Below are positions 10,315 to 21,706 of a DNA stretch of 64,000 nt, one piece after another. The first letter of the stretch is position 1, and each line of letters opens with the position of its first letter. The notes below the pieces were generated by a model. It had not been told where the DNA came from, ran no database searches, and saw only the letters and a list, made by a program, of their open reading frames with translations. Source of the stretch: Xanthobacteraceae bacterium (GTDB taxonomy: Bacteria; Pseudomonadota; Alphaproteobacteria; Rhizobiales; Xanthobacteraceae); assembly GCA_019635585.1 (NCBI GenBank), contig JAHBZE010000002.1, positions 1,076,007-1,140,006 of the forward strand, written 5' to 3'. The translations under genes were made by a program, and so were the position numbers.

Positions 10315-11649
10315 TCAGGAGAGCGGCGGCGACCACGCGGGATCCGACGCATAAGACGGCGTCGGAACCTGCAACTCGTTGTAGCCGGTGAGGTCGACCG
10401 TATAGAGCTTCGGCCCCGCGTTGCCGCCGGGATCCCGGAAGAACATCAAGACGCGGCCGTTCGGCGACCATGTCGGCCCTTCGTTGTGGAAGCCCTCGGT
10501 GAGCACGCGCTCGCCCGAGCCGTCGGTATTCATCACACCGATCGCGAACGAGCCTTCGCCCTGCCGGGTGAAGGCGATGATGTCGCCGCGCGGCGACCAC
10601 ACCGGCGTCGAGTAGCGCCCGCCGGTCGGCGGCGAAATGCGCCGCTGGTTCGAGCCGTCGGCATTCATCACATAAAGCTGCTGCGAGCCGCCACGATCGG
10701 ATTCGAACACGATCTGCCTGCCGTCGGGCGAAAACGACGGCGCGGTATCGATCGCAGGTGTCGTGGTCAACCGTGTGATTCGGCGGGTGCGAATGTCCAT
10801 CAGGTAGATGTTCGACGCGCCCTGCTGCTGCAGGCTCATGACCACAGTCTGCCCGTTCGGCGCAAAGCGCGGACTGAACGACATGGTGTGGTTCTGGAAG
10901 TCGCCGATGATCTCGCGCTGTCCGGTCTCGATATTCATGAGCGTGACCCGCGGCGTGCCGCCGTCGCGGCCGTAAGACATGTAGGTGATTTCCTGATTGG
11001 TCGGCGAGAAGCGCGGCGTCAGCACGAGTTCTTCGCCGCGCGTGAGATAGCGCACGTTCGCGCCGTCCTGATCCATGATCGCAAGGCGCTTCACGCGCTT
11101 CTCCTTCGATCCGGTCTCGTCGACGTAAACGATCCGCGTGTCGAAGTAGCCCTTCTCGCCGGTGAACTTCTGATAGATGAAGTCGGAGATGATGTGCGCG
11201 ATGCGACGCCAGTTTTCCGGCTGCGTCACGTATTGCTGGCCGTCGACATATTTGCCGGCGGTAATGTCCCAGATGCGGAAGGCAACCTGAAAACGGCCGT
11301 CGCCCTGCCGCACGACGCGGCCGGTGACGAGCGCTTGCGCGTTGATCACGCGCCAGTCCTGATAGCGCGGCGTAACATCGATATTGGTGACGCGCTCGAT
11401 GAAGGCCGAGGGCTCGACCGGCGCGAACAGGCCGGAGCGGCGCAGGTTGTTCGTGATCACGCCGGTGATGCCGCGCCCGATGTCCTGCTCGCCGGTAAAA
11501 TCGGTGATCGCGATGGGCAAGGCCTGCACGGTGCCGCGGGTGATATCAACGCGGGTTTGCGCACGCGCAAGACGCGGTGCAGCCAGCGCGAGCGCGGCGG
11601 TGCTGCCGGCGGAGAGCAACAGGTTTCGGCGGGAGAATTTGACGGTCAT
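10315..11649 (-). CDS. tolB: Tol-Pal system protein TolB
   Basis: A periplasmic beta-propeller that shuttles between TolA and Pal. From [15 protein letters not shown] the protein has 444 residues: a TolB N-terminal domain ([17 protein letters not shown]) followed by propeller blades with the repeated [15 protein letters not shown] pattern. The signal peptide carries FSRRNLLL, a twin-arginine-like motif, rather than a plain Sec signal. An alternative ATG at 11700 overlaps the tolA stop as TGATG. The 11649 start is preferred because GAGG lies 8 bases before it. Confidence 0.95.
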   Translation of the reverse strand: MTVKFSRRNLLLSAGSTAALALAAPRLARAQTRVDITRGTVQALPIAITDFTGEQDIGRGITGVITNNLRRSGLFAPVEPSAFIERVTNIDVTPRYQDWRVINAQALVTGRVVRQGDGRFQVAFRIWDITAGKYVDGQQYVTQPENWRRIAHIISDFIYQKFTGEKGYFDTRIVYVDETGSKEKRVKRLAIMDQDGANVRYLTRGEELVLTPRFSPTNQEITYMSYGRDGGTPRVTLMNIETGQREIIGDFQNHTMSFSPRFAPNGQTVVMSLQQQGASNIYLMDIRTRRITRLTTTPAIDTAPSFSPDGRQIVFESDRGGSQQLYVMNADGSNQRRISPPTGGRYSTPVWSPRGDIIAFTRQGEGSFAIGVMNTDGSGERVLTEGFHNEGPTWSPNGRVLMFFRDPGGNAGPKLYTVDLTGYNELQVPTPSYASDPAWSPPLS

Positions 11650-11699
11650 GGAATGGAGCCTCGGATGGCTTTCAACAAAATAGGACGGGTTTCGTTGCA

Positions 11700-12593
11700 T
11701 CAGCCGCGGATGGTCTGCGGCGGCGCGAAGTTGAAGATCATGTCTTTCCAGAAATTATACTTGCTGGCCGACAGCATCTTATAGGGCTGACAGGCGATCA
11801 CGGCACGTACCGCGCTCTCGGCGGTGGCCTGGAAGGCCGCGCCGCTGCCACGGTTCAAGATTTGCGGAGGTGCCGCGAGCGTGCCGTCCGGGTTCATCTG
11901 AATCCGCAATTCGACCACCGCGCGCTCCATGTTGCCGACGCCGGGCAGCACGTTCCAGCACTTCTCGACATGGCGCGCGAGCGCGACCAGTTCGTCCATC
12001 GAAAGCACCTGCTGGTCGCCCTTGGTCGCGCCGAAGGTCGCGTTGGATTTCTTCTCGCCCGCGTTCTGCTTGCGCGAGGGCGCGCGGCGATCGAGCAGTT
12101 CGGCGATCTTGTCCGGGTTGAAGTCGTGCTTGGTCTTCACCGGCGGCGCTTTCTGCTTCACCACCTTCTTCGGCTGCTCTTTCTGCTTTTCCGCTTTCTT
12201 TTGTTCTTCCTCGAGCTTCTTCGCGATCGCATCCGGAGAAGGCACCGGGTCCTTCTTCGGCGGCTCTTTCTTCGGTTCTTCTTTCTTGACGACTTCTTCC
12301 TGCGGGGTCGGCGGCGGAGGCGTCGACTTTACCTCGCGATCCTTCACCGGGAGATTCGGATCGATCACCGGCGTCGGGTCGGCTTTCTTTTCGGCCTGCT
12401 TGACGGCTTCGGGCTGCTTTTCGGCTTTGGTCTTGCCCTGCTTCATCTTCGTCACGTCGGTAATCGAAACGAGATCGATAGGCAGCGACTCCACCGGCGG
12501 CGCTTCTTTCGGCTGCACCGAGGCAAAGGAAATCAGACCCCAGCCGAGGATCACGGCATGCAATGCGGTCGAAATCGTAAAGCCGGGGCGCAT
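11700..12593 (-). CDS. tolA: TolA, energy-transducing envelope protein
   Basis: An inner-membrane protein that couples the TolQR motor to TolB-Pal. The 297 residues contain one N-terminal membrane segment (about 5-25), a long Lys/Glu/Pro-rich periplasmic stretch (about 50-185) and a C-terminal TolA/TonB-type domain ([30 protein letters not shown]). It lies 8 bases after tolR. Its stop and a possible tolB start share one base. Confidence 0.93.
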   Translation of the reverse strand: MRPGFTISTALHAVILGWGLISFASVQPKEAPPVESLPIDLVSITDVTKMKQGKTKAEKQPEAVKQAEKKADPTPVIDPNLPVKDREVKSTPPPPTPQEEVVKKEEPKKEPPKKDPVPSPDAIAKKLEEEQKKAEKQKEQPKKVVKQKAPPVKTKHDFNPDKIAELLDRRAPSRKQNAGEKKSNATFGATKGDQQVLSMDELVALARHVEKCWNVLPGVGNMERAVVELRIQMNPDGTLAAPPQILNRGSGAAFQATAESAVRAVIACQPYKMLSASKYNFWKDMIFNFAPPQTIRG

Positions 12594-12601
12594 GACTCCG
12601 G

Positions 12602-13042
12602 TCAGGATCCCTCAACCTCGGTGACGAGCGCGACCTTGCGGAAGCCCGCAGCCTGCAAGCGGCCCATGACTTTCATCACCGTTCCATAGTCGACCTTCTT
12701 GTCGCCGCGCACGTAGATACGTTCTTCCGTACCCTGCTTCGCGACCGCCTTAAGCTTGTCGACCAGCTCATCGAGCTTGATTTCGGTGTTCTGCAAAAAC
12801 ACCTGTCCCTTGTCGTTGACCGAGAGCGTCAACGGCTCGCGCTCCTGATCGAGCGACTTCGCCTGACTCTGCGGCAGATCGATCGGCACACCGACGGTGA
12901 GCAGCGGCGCGGAGATCATGAAAATAATGAGCAACACCAGCATGACGTCGACCATCGGCGTCACGTTGATTTCGGCATTCACGCCGCGGCCGCGAATGCG
13001 GGACGACCGCCTGCCGCCGGAACTCGATGCGCTGAAGCCCAT
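12602..13042 (-). CDS. tolR: TolR, ExbD/TolR-family motor subunit
   Basis: Partner of TolQ in the proton-driven Tol motor. It has 146 residues with one membrane segment carrying the conserved aspartate in [17 protein letters not shown], followed by the periplasmic TolR domain ([30 protein letters not shown]). It lies 12 bases downstream of tolQ in the same operon. Confidence 0.96.
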   Translation of the reverse strand: MGFSASSSGGRRSSRIRGRGVNAEINVTPMVDVMLVLLIIFMISAPLLTVGVPIDLPQSQAKSLDQEREPLTLSVNDKGQVFLQNTEIKLDELVDKLKAVAKQGTEERIYVRGDKKVDYGTVMKVMGRLQAAGFRKVALVTEVEGS

Positions 13043-13054
13043 GATCCCAGTCCT

Positions 13055-13852
<798 letters not shown>

Positions 13853-14055
13853 CGAAAGTCCTCTGCGTTGCAGCGTCGTGATCGCGCCGCGCACCGCGCA
13901 TTCGGGATGGGGTGAAGCGCACTTGAAACACAGAGCCCGGCAATTCGGCTCGCCCTGCACCTAGCTCTCGCCTGGTCCCGTCAATACGGCACTGAATCTG
14001 TCCAAACTGGGGCGCGGACCGAGCTTCCGCGCGCTCCAGAGAAGGGCTTACACGG

Positions 14056-14070
14056 TTAACAAGTGGTTAG
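14056..14070 (-). promoter_or_regulatory. CtrA-like box upstream of tolQ
   Basis: TTAA-CAAGTGG-TTAG, near-consensus for the CtrA site TTAA-N7-TTAA, lies about 200 bases upstream of the tolQ ATG and overlaps the end of ybgC. Together with the box before pal it suggests cell-cycle timing of Tol-Pal expression. Binding is inferred. Confidence 0.38.
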
Positions 14071-14537
14071 CGATGTGACAGCGCGTCCGGCGCCATGGCT
14101 TTGCGGAGCGCTTCGGGGATGCGCCGCGCCCGCCCGCCCGACACGAAGGCGGCTTTCACCATCGCTTCCAGAAGCAGTATTTCGCCGCGGAACACTTCCT
14201 GCTTGAGCGTGAGCGAGGCGCCCGCGATCTCGGCTGGAGAGGTTCTGATCGTCAGCACGTCGTCCATATGCGCGGGCTTGAGATATTCGATGGTCATCGA
14301 GCGCACCACGAAAGCAAAGCCCGGCGCTTCCTGCCCTGCTTCCTCGAACAGCGCGCGATGATCGACGCCAAGGAGCCGCAGAAAATCCGTGCGCCCGCGC
14401 TCCATGAAGCGCAGATAGCTCGCGTGATAGACCACGCCGGAAAAATCCGTGTCCTCGTAATAGACCCGGACCGCCATCACATGCTGGCCGTTTTCGATGC
14501 GGCCCGCGAGATCGGGCCAGTTTTCGTGCGGCTTCAT
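14067..14537 (-). CDS. ybgC: YbgC-type acyl-CoA thioesterase
   Basis: A hot-dog fold thioesterase of the Tol-Pal associated family (156 residues). The catalytic signature is [20 protein letters not shown], with the aspartate in EDTDFSG. The family hydrolyses short-chain acyl-CoA or acts near phospholipid synthesis; the physiological substrate is uncertain. Its ATG overlaps the ruvB stop (ATGA), so the two are translationally coupled, and tolQ follows downstream, the usual order. Confidence 0.93.
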   Translation of the reverse strand: MKPHENWPDLAGRIENGQHVMAVRVYYEDTDFSGVVYHASYLRFMERGRTDFLRLLGVDHRALFEEAGQEAPGFAFVVRSMTIEYLKPAHMDDVLTIRTSPAEIAGASLTLKQEVFRGEILLLEAMVKAAFVSGGRARRIPEALRKAMAPDALSHR

Positions 14538-15571
14538 TCCTCGCCCTGATCGAACAGCGGCATCTGCGCGGCATCGCGCTTCGGCTCCTGCAAGCCAAGA
14601 TGCTTGTAGGCATGCGATGTCATCATGCGGCCGCGCGGCGTGCGCTGGATGAAGCCGCGCTGAATGAGAAACGGTTCAATAATGTCTTCGAGCGCATCGC
14701 GCGGCTCGGAGAGTGCCGCCGAAATCGTCTCGATGCCGACCGGCCCGCCGTTGTAGTAATCGGAAATAATCCGCAGGTAGCGCCGGTCCATCGCGTCGAG
14801 ACCGGCTGCATCGACCTCAAGTTGCGAGAGCGCACGGTCGGCAGCTTTCGCGTCGATAGCCGAAATCTTATCGACCGCCGCGAAATCGCGCACGCGCTTG
14901 AGCAAACGTCCCGCGATGCGCGGCGTGCCGCGCGCGCGCTTTGCGATCTCGCGTGCGCCGTCTTTGTGGATGCCGATGTTGAGCACCCGAGCGCCGCGCT
15001 CGACGATAGTCTCGAGCTCCTCAACTTCATAAAAGCCGAGCCGCACCGGAATCCCGAAGCGGTCGCGCAAGGGAGTCGTCAGCAGACCCGAGCGCGTGGT
15101 GGCGCCGATCAGCGTGAATTTCGCAAGCTCGATCTTGACCGAACGCGCCGCCGGACCTTCACCGATGATAAGATCGAGCTGGAAGTCCTCCATCGCCGGA
15201 TAAAGCACTTCTTCGATGTGCGGATTGAGTCGGTGGATTTCGTCGATGAAGAGCACGTCGCGCTCTTCGAGATTGGTCAGCAACGCCGCGAGATCGCCGG
15301 CCTTTGCAATCACCGGGCCGGAGGTCGCGCGGAAATTCACGCCGAGTTCGCGCGCCACGATCTGCGCAAGCGTGGTCTTGCCTAATCCCGGCGGCCCGAC
15401 GAGCAGCACGTGATCGAGCGCTTCTTTTCGCGCCTTCGCCGCCTCGATGAAGACCGAGAGATTCGCGCGCGCCTGTTGCTGGCCGATGAATTCGGCAAGC
15501 CGTTGCGGGCGGAGCGAAGCCTCCGCCGGATCGTCGTCGCGTTTTGCCGAGGAGACTAGGCGCTCTGCCAT
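14534..15571 (-). CDS. ruvB: Holliday junction branch-migration ATPase RuvB
   Basis: A hexameric AAA+ motor that drives branch migration with RuvA. It is 345 residues from [15 protein letters not shown]. Key motifs are [12 protein letters not shown], Walker A GPPGLGKT, Walker B DEIHRLN, sensor GATTRSGLL and the winged-helix end [12 protein letters not shown]. The open frame upstream to 15643 is probably not translated, because GAGA sits before the 15571 start and the conserved N-terminus begins there. Confidence 0.96.
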   Translation of the reverse strand: MAERLVSSAKRDDDPAEASLRPQRLAEFIGQQQARANLSVFIEAAKARKEALDHVLLVGPPGLGKTTLAQIVARELGVNFRATSGPVIAKAGDLAALLTNLEERDVLFIDEIHRLNPHIEEVLYPAMEDFQLDLIIGEGPAARSVKIELAKFTLIGATTRSGLLTTPLRDRFGIPVRLGFYEVEELETIVERGARVLNIGIHKDGAREIAKRARGTPRIAGRLLKRVRDFAAVDKISAIDAKAADRALSQLEVDAAGLDAMDRRYLRIISDYYNGGPVGIETISAALSEPRDALEDIIEPFLIQRGFIQRTPRGRMMTSHAYKHLGLQEPKRDAAQMPLFDQGEE

Positions 15572-16014
15572 GTCCGTCTCACGATCCGCAGCGTCAGAAG
15601 CCAGCAAAGAAGTGTCGCGGAAAGGCAAAGCAGAAAGAGCCAATGCACGCCGACATCGCTCATCGTGATGCTCATGAATGCGGGCAGCAGAACATATCCG
15701 GAGAGCGTTGCAGCGGCGGCCGCCGCGAAGACTACGAGGAGATTATTCCACCGCAGCCATAGTCCGGCGATCGCGACGACCAATCCCGCGATCAACGCGA
15801 AGGCGAAGCCCAACACATAACCGAACAGAAGCACGAACATGAAGCCGTTGAAGAAGTTCGTGACACTCACGTTTCCGCCGATCAGCATCGAGAAGTTCGA
15901 GCCGAGCCAGAGCGCCAGCGAACCGGCGAGCGGACCGATCACGACGAAGATCAAAACCGCGAGAATGAACGCGAGTATTTTCGACATCGGCTTTCTGCCC
16001 GCAACTTCGTTCAT
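15556..16014 (-). CDS. Small four-helix membrane protein between ruvA and ruvB
   Basis: The product has 152 residues from [14 protein letters not shown]. Four hydrophobic segments (about 14-40, 52-82, 88-112 and 122-145) suggest a polytopic inner-membrane protein. I recognise no family. Its ATG overlaps the ruvA stop (ATGA) and its stop lies 16 bases inside ruvB, so it is translationally sandwiched inside the ruvCAB operon. An alternative start at 15987 (MSKIL) exists. Its link to recombination is only positional. Confidence 0.75.
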   Translation of the reverse strand: MNEVAGRKPMSKILAFILAVLIFVVIGPLAGSLALWLGSNFSMLIGGNVSVTNFFNGFMFVLLFGYVLGFAFALIAGLVVAIAGLWLRWNNLLVVFAAAAAATLSGYVLLPAFMSITMSDVGVHWLFLLCLSATLLCWLLTLRIVRRTWQSA

Positions 16015-16628
16015 CGCGCCAACTCCTTCAGTCCAAGCCGGATCAAGGTTTCCACCGGCGCATTTTCTTCGGACGCGCGCACGGCAGCCGCGACCGCGGC
16101 ACTCGCTTGTATCTCGCCATAGCCCAGATGCACGAGCGCGGAGACGGCGTCGGAAACCGGCTGCGGCGCGCGCTTTTCGCTGAGATCTCCCTGCAGCTTC
16201 ACCACTGACGGATCGACCGTCGCAAATGCCGGCGCCTTGTCCTTGAGTTCCGCGACAATGCGCGCTGCGAGTTTCGGGCCGACGCCCTGCGCGCGGGAAA
16301 CAGCGGTCTTGTCGCCGAGCGCGATTGCATTTGCGAGTTCGGCAGGCCGGAGCGTGGAAAGAATCGCAAGCGCGACCTTCGCGCCGACACCCTGCACCGT
16401 CTGGAGAATACGAAACCACTCGCGCTCGAGATCGTTCGTGAAGCCGAACAGCTTGATCTCCTGTTCGCGCACATGAGTCTCGATCGAAATCGTCGCGGCC
16501 TCGCCCACTGGCGGCAGCGATTGCAGCGTGCGCGCGGAGCAATGCACGACATAACCGACACCGTGCACGTCGATCACGACAAAATCCTCGCCGTAGGTAT
16601 CGATCACGCCACGCAGCTTGCCGATCAT
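16011..16628 (-). CDS. ruvA: Holliday junction-binding protein RuvA
   Basis: Binds four-way junctions as a tetramer and loads RuvB. The 205 residues start [26 protein letters not shown] (OB domain). They continue with helix-hairpin-helix motifs [12 protein letters not shown] and [15 protein letters not shown] and a C-terminal RuvB-binding domain ([17 protein letters not shown]). Its start directly abuts the ruvC stop. Confidence 0.96.
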   Translation of the reverse strand: MIGKLRGVIDTYGEDFVVIDVHGVGYVVHCSARTLQSLPPVGEAATISIETHVREQEIKLFGFTNDLEREWFRILQTVQGVGAKVALAILSTLRPAELANAIALGDKTAVSRAQGVGPKLAARIVAELKDKAPAFATVDPSVVKLQGDLSEKRAPQPVSDAVSALVHLGYGEIQASAAVAAAVRASEENAPVETLIRLGLKELAR

Positions 16629-17144
16629 TCAAGCCCCTCCCACAATCCGCGAGAGAATGTCCACGCTGCTACGGTGATGCGCGTGGCAGATCGCAATCGC
16701 CAAAGCGTCGGCGGCGTCGTCGGTCTCGGGATCGGCCTTCGGCATCATGACGCGGATCATCAATCGGATCTGCACCTTCTCCGCGCGGCCCGCGCCGACG
16801 ACCGTCTTCTTGATCAGGTTCGGCGCGTATTCAGCGACCCGCAAACCCGCCTGCGCGGGAACGAGGAGCGCGATCCCGCGCGCCTGTCCGAGTTTCAGCG
16901 CTGCGCGCGGATCGGCATTCACAAAAGTTTCTTCCACCGCCGCCTCATGCGGCGTATAGCGCCCGACGATTTCGGTAAGACCCTTGTGGATGAAAGCGAG
17001 CCTTTCACTCAGGGTTGCGCGCTCGTCCGAATTCACCGAACCGCAGGCGACGAAGGAAAGTCTCGTTCCCTCGCATTCGATCACGCCCCAGCCGGTGCGG
17101 CGCAGGCCCGGGTCGATACCGATTATGCGATTCGCGAGGGTCAT
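16629..17144 (-). CDS. ruvC: Holliday junction resolvase RuvC
   Basis: An endonuclease that cuts Holliday junctions. It has 171 residues, with the catalytic first aspartate in [15 protein letters not shown], the glutamate in AAVEETFVN, and C-terminal acidic residues in [15 protein letters not shown]. It heads the ruvC-ruvA-membrane protein-ruvB-ybgC run. The 78 bases to the divergent TauE gene at 17223 are the likely promoter region. Confidence 0.96.
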   Translation of the reverse strand: MTLANRIIGIDPGLRRTGWGVIECEGTRLSFVACGSVNSDERATLSERLAFIHKGLTEIVGRYTPHEAAVEETFVNADPRAALKLGQARGIALLVPAQAGLRVAEYAPNLIKKTVVGAGRAEKVQIRLMIRVMMPKADPETDDAADALAIAICHAHHRSSVDILSRIVGGA

Positions 17145-17222
17145 CCCTGCGGTGATACCGCCGCTATCGAAGTCTGCCTAGGCTGCATGCTAAGGCTCTG
17201 CGCCTATTAAGGCGAACCCCGC

Positions 17223-18002
17223 GTGTCCCTCTCCACACTTCTCCCTGCTTCGCTCAACGTGTTTGTCGATGACCGCCTGGCAATCGCGGCGATGATCGCC
17301 TTTCTCTCGGGTGTCGTGCGCGGCTTCTCGGGCTTTGGCCAGGGCATGGTTTATGTGCCCCTGATCGGCGCGCTTTACGGTCCGCGCATCGCGGTGACGA
17401 CGATCCTCCTGATCGACATGATCTGCTCGATCCCGTTTCTTATTCCCGCAATCCCCCATGTTCGCTGGCGCGAGGCCCTGCCGCTCGCCACCGCCGCCGC
17501 GCTCACCATTCCGGTCGGAACGCTCGCGCTGCTTTATGTCGATCCGGGTCCGCTACGCTGGACCATCGCGATCGGGGTCATCGTCTTCGTCGTGCTGCTG
17601 GCAAGCGGCTGGCGCTATCACGGCGCGCCGAAACTGCCGATCACCCTTGGCGTGGGTGCGGTGTCGGGCGTATTCGGCGGCGCCACACAAATTCCTGGAC
17701 CTCCGATCATCATTTACTGGCTCGGCGGCTCACATCCTGCGGCGGCCGCGCGCGCGAACCTGATTTTCTACTTCGCGCTGTTCGATGTCGTATCGCTCGG
17801 CGTGTACTGGTGGAGCGGATTGCTCACCGAGGATGCCACGAGTTTCGGTCTCTTGATGCTCGCGCCGTTTCTCGTAGGCGCTGCAGCGGGGTCGGTTATT
17901 TTCGCGTTCATGTCGGACGCGGCCTATCGCGGCGCGGCTTACGTCATTATCCTGTTTGCAGCCCTTACCAGCCTGCCGCTATTCGACAGGTTTTTTCGAT
18001 AA
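17223..18002 (+). CDS. TauE/SafE-family (TSUP) membrane permease
   Basis: A polytopic sulfite/organosulfur-type exporter of the TSUP family, 259 residues with about eight membrane segments. The duplicated family pattern is visible as GFSGFGQGMVYVPLIGALYGP and GAVSGVFGGATQIPGPPIIIYWLGG. The start is GTG. The substrate cannot be read from sequence. The 3' end overlaps the convergent EamA gene by 24 bases. Confidence 0.88.
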   Translation: MSLSTLLPASLNVFVDDRLAIAAMIAFLSGVVRGFSGFGQGMVYVPLIGALYGPRIAVTTILLIDMICSIPFLIPAIPHVRWREALPLATAAALTIPVGTLALLYVDPGPLRWTIAIGVIVFVVLLASGWRYHGAPKLPITLGVGAVSGVFGGATQIPGPPIIIYWLGGSHPAAAARANLIFYFALFDVVSLGVYWWSGLLTEDATSFGLLMLAPFLVGAAAGSVIFAFMSDAAYRGAAYVIILFAALTSLPLFDRFFR

Positions 18003-18878
18003 GAGTTCGTTCAGCACGCCGCTCGCAAGCAATACGCCGGCGCCCGTCGCAATTACGCCAATGATCGACGCGAGATCCGGATGCTCGCCGAGCACGGGGA
18101 TCGCAAGCAAGGTTGCAAGCGCCGGAACGAACGCAACGAAAGCCGCGGCACTCGACGCACCGAGGCGCGCGATTCCGATATTATAAAGCACCAGAGCGAC
18201 CAGCCCCGAGCCAATTCCCTGGATCGCTGCCTGCACGACAATGTCGTTGCCCGCACCTTTGTTGAACGCATCGATCAGCGGCGCAACGCCGAATGGCAGG
18301 ATCGCGAGCGTCGACCAGAAACTGACCAGCGCCGCCATCTCGATCGCCGACACGCCGACGCGACGGAACGCTACGGTATAGCAAGCCCAGCAGAACGCGG
18401 CGGTGAGCAGGAGCATGTGACCAAAGGAGGTCGAGCTGTTCGCTTCGATCACGCTTCTTCCGGCAATCGCAACGACGCCGGTGGCGCAAAGAGCAAACCC
18501 CAGCGCGCGCATCCAGCCGAGCTTTTCCTTGAACAGGAAGACCGAAAGCAGCGCCACGATCAGCGGCATCGTACCCGGCACCATCGGCCCGACATCGGCC
18601 GCGCGCGCATAGCGCATGCCGTTGGCGATGATCATCAGAAACGGCACGCCCGCACCGAGAATGCAGAACAGGAACGGAAGCGTGCGGCCCTTCGGCCAGA
18701 TGCCGATGCGAAACAGAACCGGCGAAAGCAGTACCGCCGGGATGCCGACGCGGAGCAGCGTCACCGCGGCGGGCGTCAGGCTGCCCGTGACCGCATAGCG
18801 GGTTAAAACGATCCACGCGCCCCAGATCGTAACTGCAGAAATGACGGCGCCGTAACCGAGCGCGCGGGAATTGTTCAC
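17979..18878 (-). CDS. EamA/DMT-family transporter
   Basis: A drug/metabolite-type permease with ten predicted membrane helices in two EamA repeats (repeat 1 from about residue 10, [29 protein letters not shown]; repeat 2 from about 155, [19 protein letters not shown]). It is 299 residues with a GTG start that overlaps the yebC stop, indicating coupling. The substrate is unknown. Confidence 0.88.
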   Translation of the reverse strand: MNNSRALGYGAVISAVTIWGAWIVLTRYAVTGSLTPAAVTLLRVGIPAVLLSPVLFRIGIWPKGRTLPFLFCILGAGVPFLMIIANGMRYARAADVGPMVPGTMPLIVALLSVFLFKEKLGWMRALGFALCATGVVAIAGRSVIEANSSTSFGHMLLLTAAFCWACYTVAFRRVGVSAIEMAALVSFWSTLAILPFGVAPLIDAFNKGAGNDIVVQAAIQGIGSGLVALVLYNIGIARLGASSAAAFVAFVPALATLLAIPVLGEHPDLASIIGVIATGAGVLLASGVLNELLSKKPVE

Positions 18879-19621
18879 GCGGAAAGCTTCGCCATCAGCG
18901 CTTCGGAAATTTCGAAATTCCCATAGACGTTCTGCACGTCGTCGTTCTCTTCGAGATTTTCGACGAGCCTCATCAGCTTCTCGCCGGCCTCGTCATCGAC
19001 CGCAATCGTATTCTGCGGCCGCCACAACAGACCGCTCTTGCGGGGCTCGCCGAATTTCGCTTCGAGGGCTTTCTGCACCTCGTTGAGGCTGTCGATTGCG
19101 GTGACGATTTCGTGACCGCTATCGCTCGTAATCACGTCGTCCGCGCCGGCATCAATCCCGGCTTCCAGCATCGTATCGGCGTCGGCTTTCGCTGCGTCGT
19201 ATTCGATCACGCCGACATGGTTGAACAGGAAGGCGACCGATCCGCTTTCGCCGAGCGCGCCACCGCTCTTGGTAAAGTAGGAGCGGATTTCGCCGACCGT
19301 GCGCGTGCGGTTATCGGTCAGCGTTTCGATGATGAGCGCGACCCCGCCGGGGCCATACCCCTCGTAGCGCACGCTTTCGAAATTCTCGCCGTCGCTGCCC
19401 GACGCCTTCTTGATCGCGCGCTCGATATTGTCCTTCGGCATGTTTTCGGCACGCGCCGCGATGATCGCCGCGCGGAGCCGCGCGTTCATCGCCGGGTCCG
19501 GCAGCCCCATCTTCGCGGAAACCGTGATTTCGCGCGCGAGCTTGCCGAACAGCTTGGAACGGGCGGCGTCCTGGCGCCCCTTCCGGTGCATGATGTTTTT
19601 AAATTGCGAATGGCCGGCCAT
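18875..19621 (-). CDS. yebC: YebC/PmpR-family protein (TACO1 family)
   Basis: The product is 248 residues from [32 protein letters not shown], the near-invariant family N-terminus. [24 protein letters not shown]-type sequence and [13 protein letters not shown] are also present. Members act as transcription regulators or help ribosomes through proline stretches; which applies here is not known. The frame is open to 19912 but the family start is clear. Confidence 0.94.
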   Translation of the reverse strand: MAGHSQFKNIMHRKGRQDAARSKLFGKLAREITVSAKMGLPDPAMNARLRAAIIAARAENMPKDNIERAIKKASGSDGENFESVRYEGYGPGGVALIIETLTDNRTRTVGEIRSYFTKSGGALGESGSVAFLFNHVGVIEYDAAKADADTMLEAGIDAGADDVITSDSGHEIVTAIDSLNEVQKALEAKFGEPRKSGLLWRPQNTIAVDDEAGEKLMRLVENLEENDDVQNVYGNFEISEALMAKLSA

Positions 19622-19695
19622 GTCGTTCGAGTCCCGATCGGATTGCGCGGGGTTATAGCAAGCGGATTCGCCAAGGGAAGCTTCTTGAAGCGCCC

Positions 19696-20514
19696 TCACC
19701 AGAAAGCGGGCCGCGTCTCCTCCAGCACCCCGCCGATACGGACCGGGGCAACCTTCACGGCAAGCCCCGTCGTGTCGTCGGTCTCGACCGCGAGTCCGGA
19801 GACCGTCGCCTCGCCGGTCGCCGGCTCGAAACGTCCTGACGGAATCTTGGTCTGGAAGCGGCGCGTCGGCTCGTCCTTGTTCATGCCGAGCACGCTTTCG
19901 TAGTCGCCGCACATGCCGATATCCGACACGAACGCAGTGCCTGCAGGCAGGATGCGATGATCGGAGGTGGGAGCATGCGTATGCGTGCCGACCTGCACCG
20001 AAACCCGGCCGTCGAGGATATAGCCCAGCGACTGTTTCTCACTCGTCGCCTCGGCGTGGAAATCTACGATGATCGCGTCGGCATGTTCGCGTAAGCGGCA
20101 GGCGTCGAGTTCGCGCTCGATCGCGGCGAACGGATCGTCGAGCGCTTCCATGAACACCCGGCCCATCGCATTGATGACGAGCACGCGTTTGCCGTTCTTC
20201 GACTCCAGCATCGCAGCACCCCGTCCCGGCGTGCCTTTCGGATAGTTCAGCGGGCGAATGAGTTTCGGCGCGCGCTCGATGAAGACCAGCGCCTCGCGCT
20301 GATCCCAGGAGTGATTGCCGAGCGTGATCGCGTCGGCGCCTGTATCGACCAGCTCGTTATAGATGGCTTCGGTGATGCCGAAGCCGCCGGCGGAATTTTC
20401 GCCGTTGATGCCGACGAAATCCAGCTTCCAGTCTTCGATCAGCGACGGCAGGACATCGACGACGGCGAGACGGCCCGAACGCCCGACAATGTCTCCGAGA
20501 AAAAGAATTCGCAT
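19696..20514 (-). CDS. YmdB-type metallophosphoesterase (TIGR00282 family)
   Basis: The product has 272 residues: [15 protein letters not shown] with the first metal-binding aspartate, [31 protein letters not shown] and [11 protein letters not shown], all signature metal ligands. In Bacillus YmdB hydrolyses 2',3'-cyclic nucleotides; the alphaproteobacterial role is not established. Its ATG overlaps the stop of the 5-FCL gene (CATCA on the plus strand), so the pair is coupled. Confidence 0.92.
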   Translation of the reverse strand: MRILFLGDIVGRSGRLAVVDVLPSLIEDWKLDFVGINGENSAGGFGITEAIYNELVDTGADAITLGNHSWDQREALVFIERAPKLIRPLNYPKGTPGRGAAMLESKNGKRVLVINAMGRVFMEALDDPFAAIERELDACRLREHADAIIVDFHAEATSEKQSLGYILDGRVSVQVGTHTHAPTSDHRILPAGTAFVSDIGMCGDYESVLGMNKDEPTRRFQTKIPSGRFEPATGEATVSGLAVETDDTTGLAVKVAPVRIGGVLEETRPAFW

Positions 20515-21098
20515 CAGTCGCTACCGGCAGAGAAACGCACGCCCTCTTCCGTTATCACATAATCGAGACGCTCGTCGTGCGGTTCCGTCGGAACACTCTC
20601 GACGCATTGTTCATCGAATGCGAGCCCTGCGGCGATAATGCGTTTCTTCGCTCGCAACCGCGAAATGCCGCCGTCGTAGTAAGCCTTGCCGTAGCCGATG
20701 CGATAGCCCTTCAGGTCGAAGGCAAGCAACGGCACGAACAAAATGTCGGGATCGACTTCCTTCGCTTCCGGCCCCGGCTCGGACAGTCCGAAGCCGACAC
20801 GCTTGAGCTGCATGCCGGGAACCCAGGCGCGGAAGATCAGCTTGCCGTCGGCGATCGCAGGCAGCGCAAGCAGCGCGTTGTGTTCTTCGGCGAGCCGCTT
20901 CATCAGCGGATAGGGATTGAGTTCAGTCCCCATCGCGAACCAGCCCGATACGATCGCCTTCTCCGGCACGTCGAACGGCAGTTCGATTTTTGCAACCTTC
21001 TCGGACATCTGCTTGCGGAAGATCGGCGAGAGCATGTCGCGCTTCGCCGCCATTTCCTTACGCAAGATACGTTTCTGTTCGAGGACTGATACTGGCAT
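20514..21098 (-). CDS. ygfA: 5-formyltetrahydrofolate cyclo-ligase family protein
   Basis: Converts 5-formyl-THF to 5,10-methenyl-THF with ATP. It has 194 residues with KRILRKEMAAKRD near the N-terminus and the C-terminal catalytic stretch PLLAFDLKGYRIGYGKAYYDGGISRLR, where the GYGxGYYD motif appears as GYGKAYYDGG. It lies directly downstream of the 6S RNA gene, the same linkage as ssrS-ygfA in enterobacteria. Confidence 0.92.
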   Translation of the reverse strand: MPVSVLEQKRILRKEMAAKRDMLSPIFRKQMSEKVAKIELPFDVPEKAIVSGWFAMGTELNPYPLMKRLAEEHNALLALPAIADGKLIFRAWVPGMQLKRVGFGLSEPGPEAKEVDPDILFVPLLAFDLKGYRIGYGKAYYDGGISRLRAKKRIIAAGLAFDEQCVESVPTEPHDERLDYVITEEGVRFSAGSD

Positions 21099-21113
21099 GA
21101 CAAATTTAAGTGC

Positions 21114-21280
21114 GGGCCGCAGTGACCGTCAGAGATTCGATCCCGGGAAACCTACGAAGTAGGTGGGCGCCATATGACTAGGACCACGGTCCAGATCAGG
21201 GACAGCTCCCGTTGGGATCGATAAGGCCCCGGGAATACTTCTCTGTCGCATCCCGCAGCGCCGCGATTGCCAACCTAGGT
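21114..21280 (-). ncRNA. ssrS: 6S RNA (SsrS)
   Basis: No coding frame is convincing in this about 200-base gap between zapA and the 5-FCL gene, the classic 6S locus. The minus strand carries ACCTACTTCGTAGGT hairpin sequence followed by TTCCCGGGATCG, which matches the 3' half of alphaproteobacterial 6S RNA as I know it, and paired GC-rich arms around an internal region. 6S RNA traps sigma-70 RNA polymerase in stationary phase. The ends are approximate; a covariance search would fix them. Confidence 0.75.
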
Positions 21281-21319
21281 AGAACTACGCGGGAATACCA
21301 GTCTTGACTTTCCAGCCGT

Positions 21320-21703
21320 TTAGCCGAGCGCGACGCTGCCGTTGGGCCCGCCGTTCAGGCTTTGCGCCAGCCGTTCGATGCGCTCGGCGGTGCTTTCGAG
21401 AATTTCAGCAAGCGCACGCTCGCCCTCTTCGTTGCGCTGGGCGGCGCGCTCGCGTGCATCTTTCAAGGACTGGATTTCCTGATCGGCGGAGCGCAGCCGC
21501 CGTTTCAATTCCGCAAGCTCGTCTGCGACCATGATCGCCGCCATCACGGCCAAACGCGTGTCGCCGATCTCGCCGAAGGAATCGCGAAGTTGCGAAATGC
21601 GCTGATCGAGTTCGCGCCCTAGCCGAGCAAGATGATCTTCCTGCCCCGGATCGCACGCCATGCGATAGACGCGGCCGTTGATGGTGACGGAAACCTCGGC
21701 CAT
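21320..21703 (-). CDS. zapA: Cell division protein ZapA
   Basis: A FtsZ-ring cross-linking protein, 127 residues. The N-terminal ZapA domain is MAEVSVTINGRVYRMACDPGQEDHL...LAVMAAIMVADELAELK, followed by a coiled-coil helix with Glu/Arg heptads (about 65-115). It lies 3 bases downstream of the DUF4164 gene in the same operon and upstream of 6S RNA. Confidence 0.92.
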   Translation of the reverse strand: MAEVSVTINGRVYRMACDPGQEDHLARLGRELDQRISQLRDSFGEIGDTRLAVMAAIMVADELAELKRRLRSADQEIQSLKDARERAAQRNEEGERALAEILESTAERIERLAQSLNGGPNGSVALG

Positions 21704-21706
21704 GTC

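Noticed and set aside
17223-18878. TauE and EamA genes as a horizontally acquired island
   Set aside because: Base composition and codon use match the neighbours and no repeats or integrase flank them.
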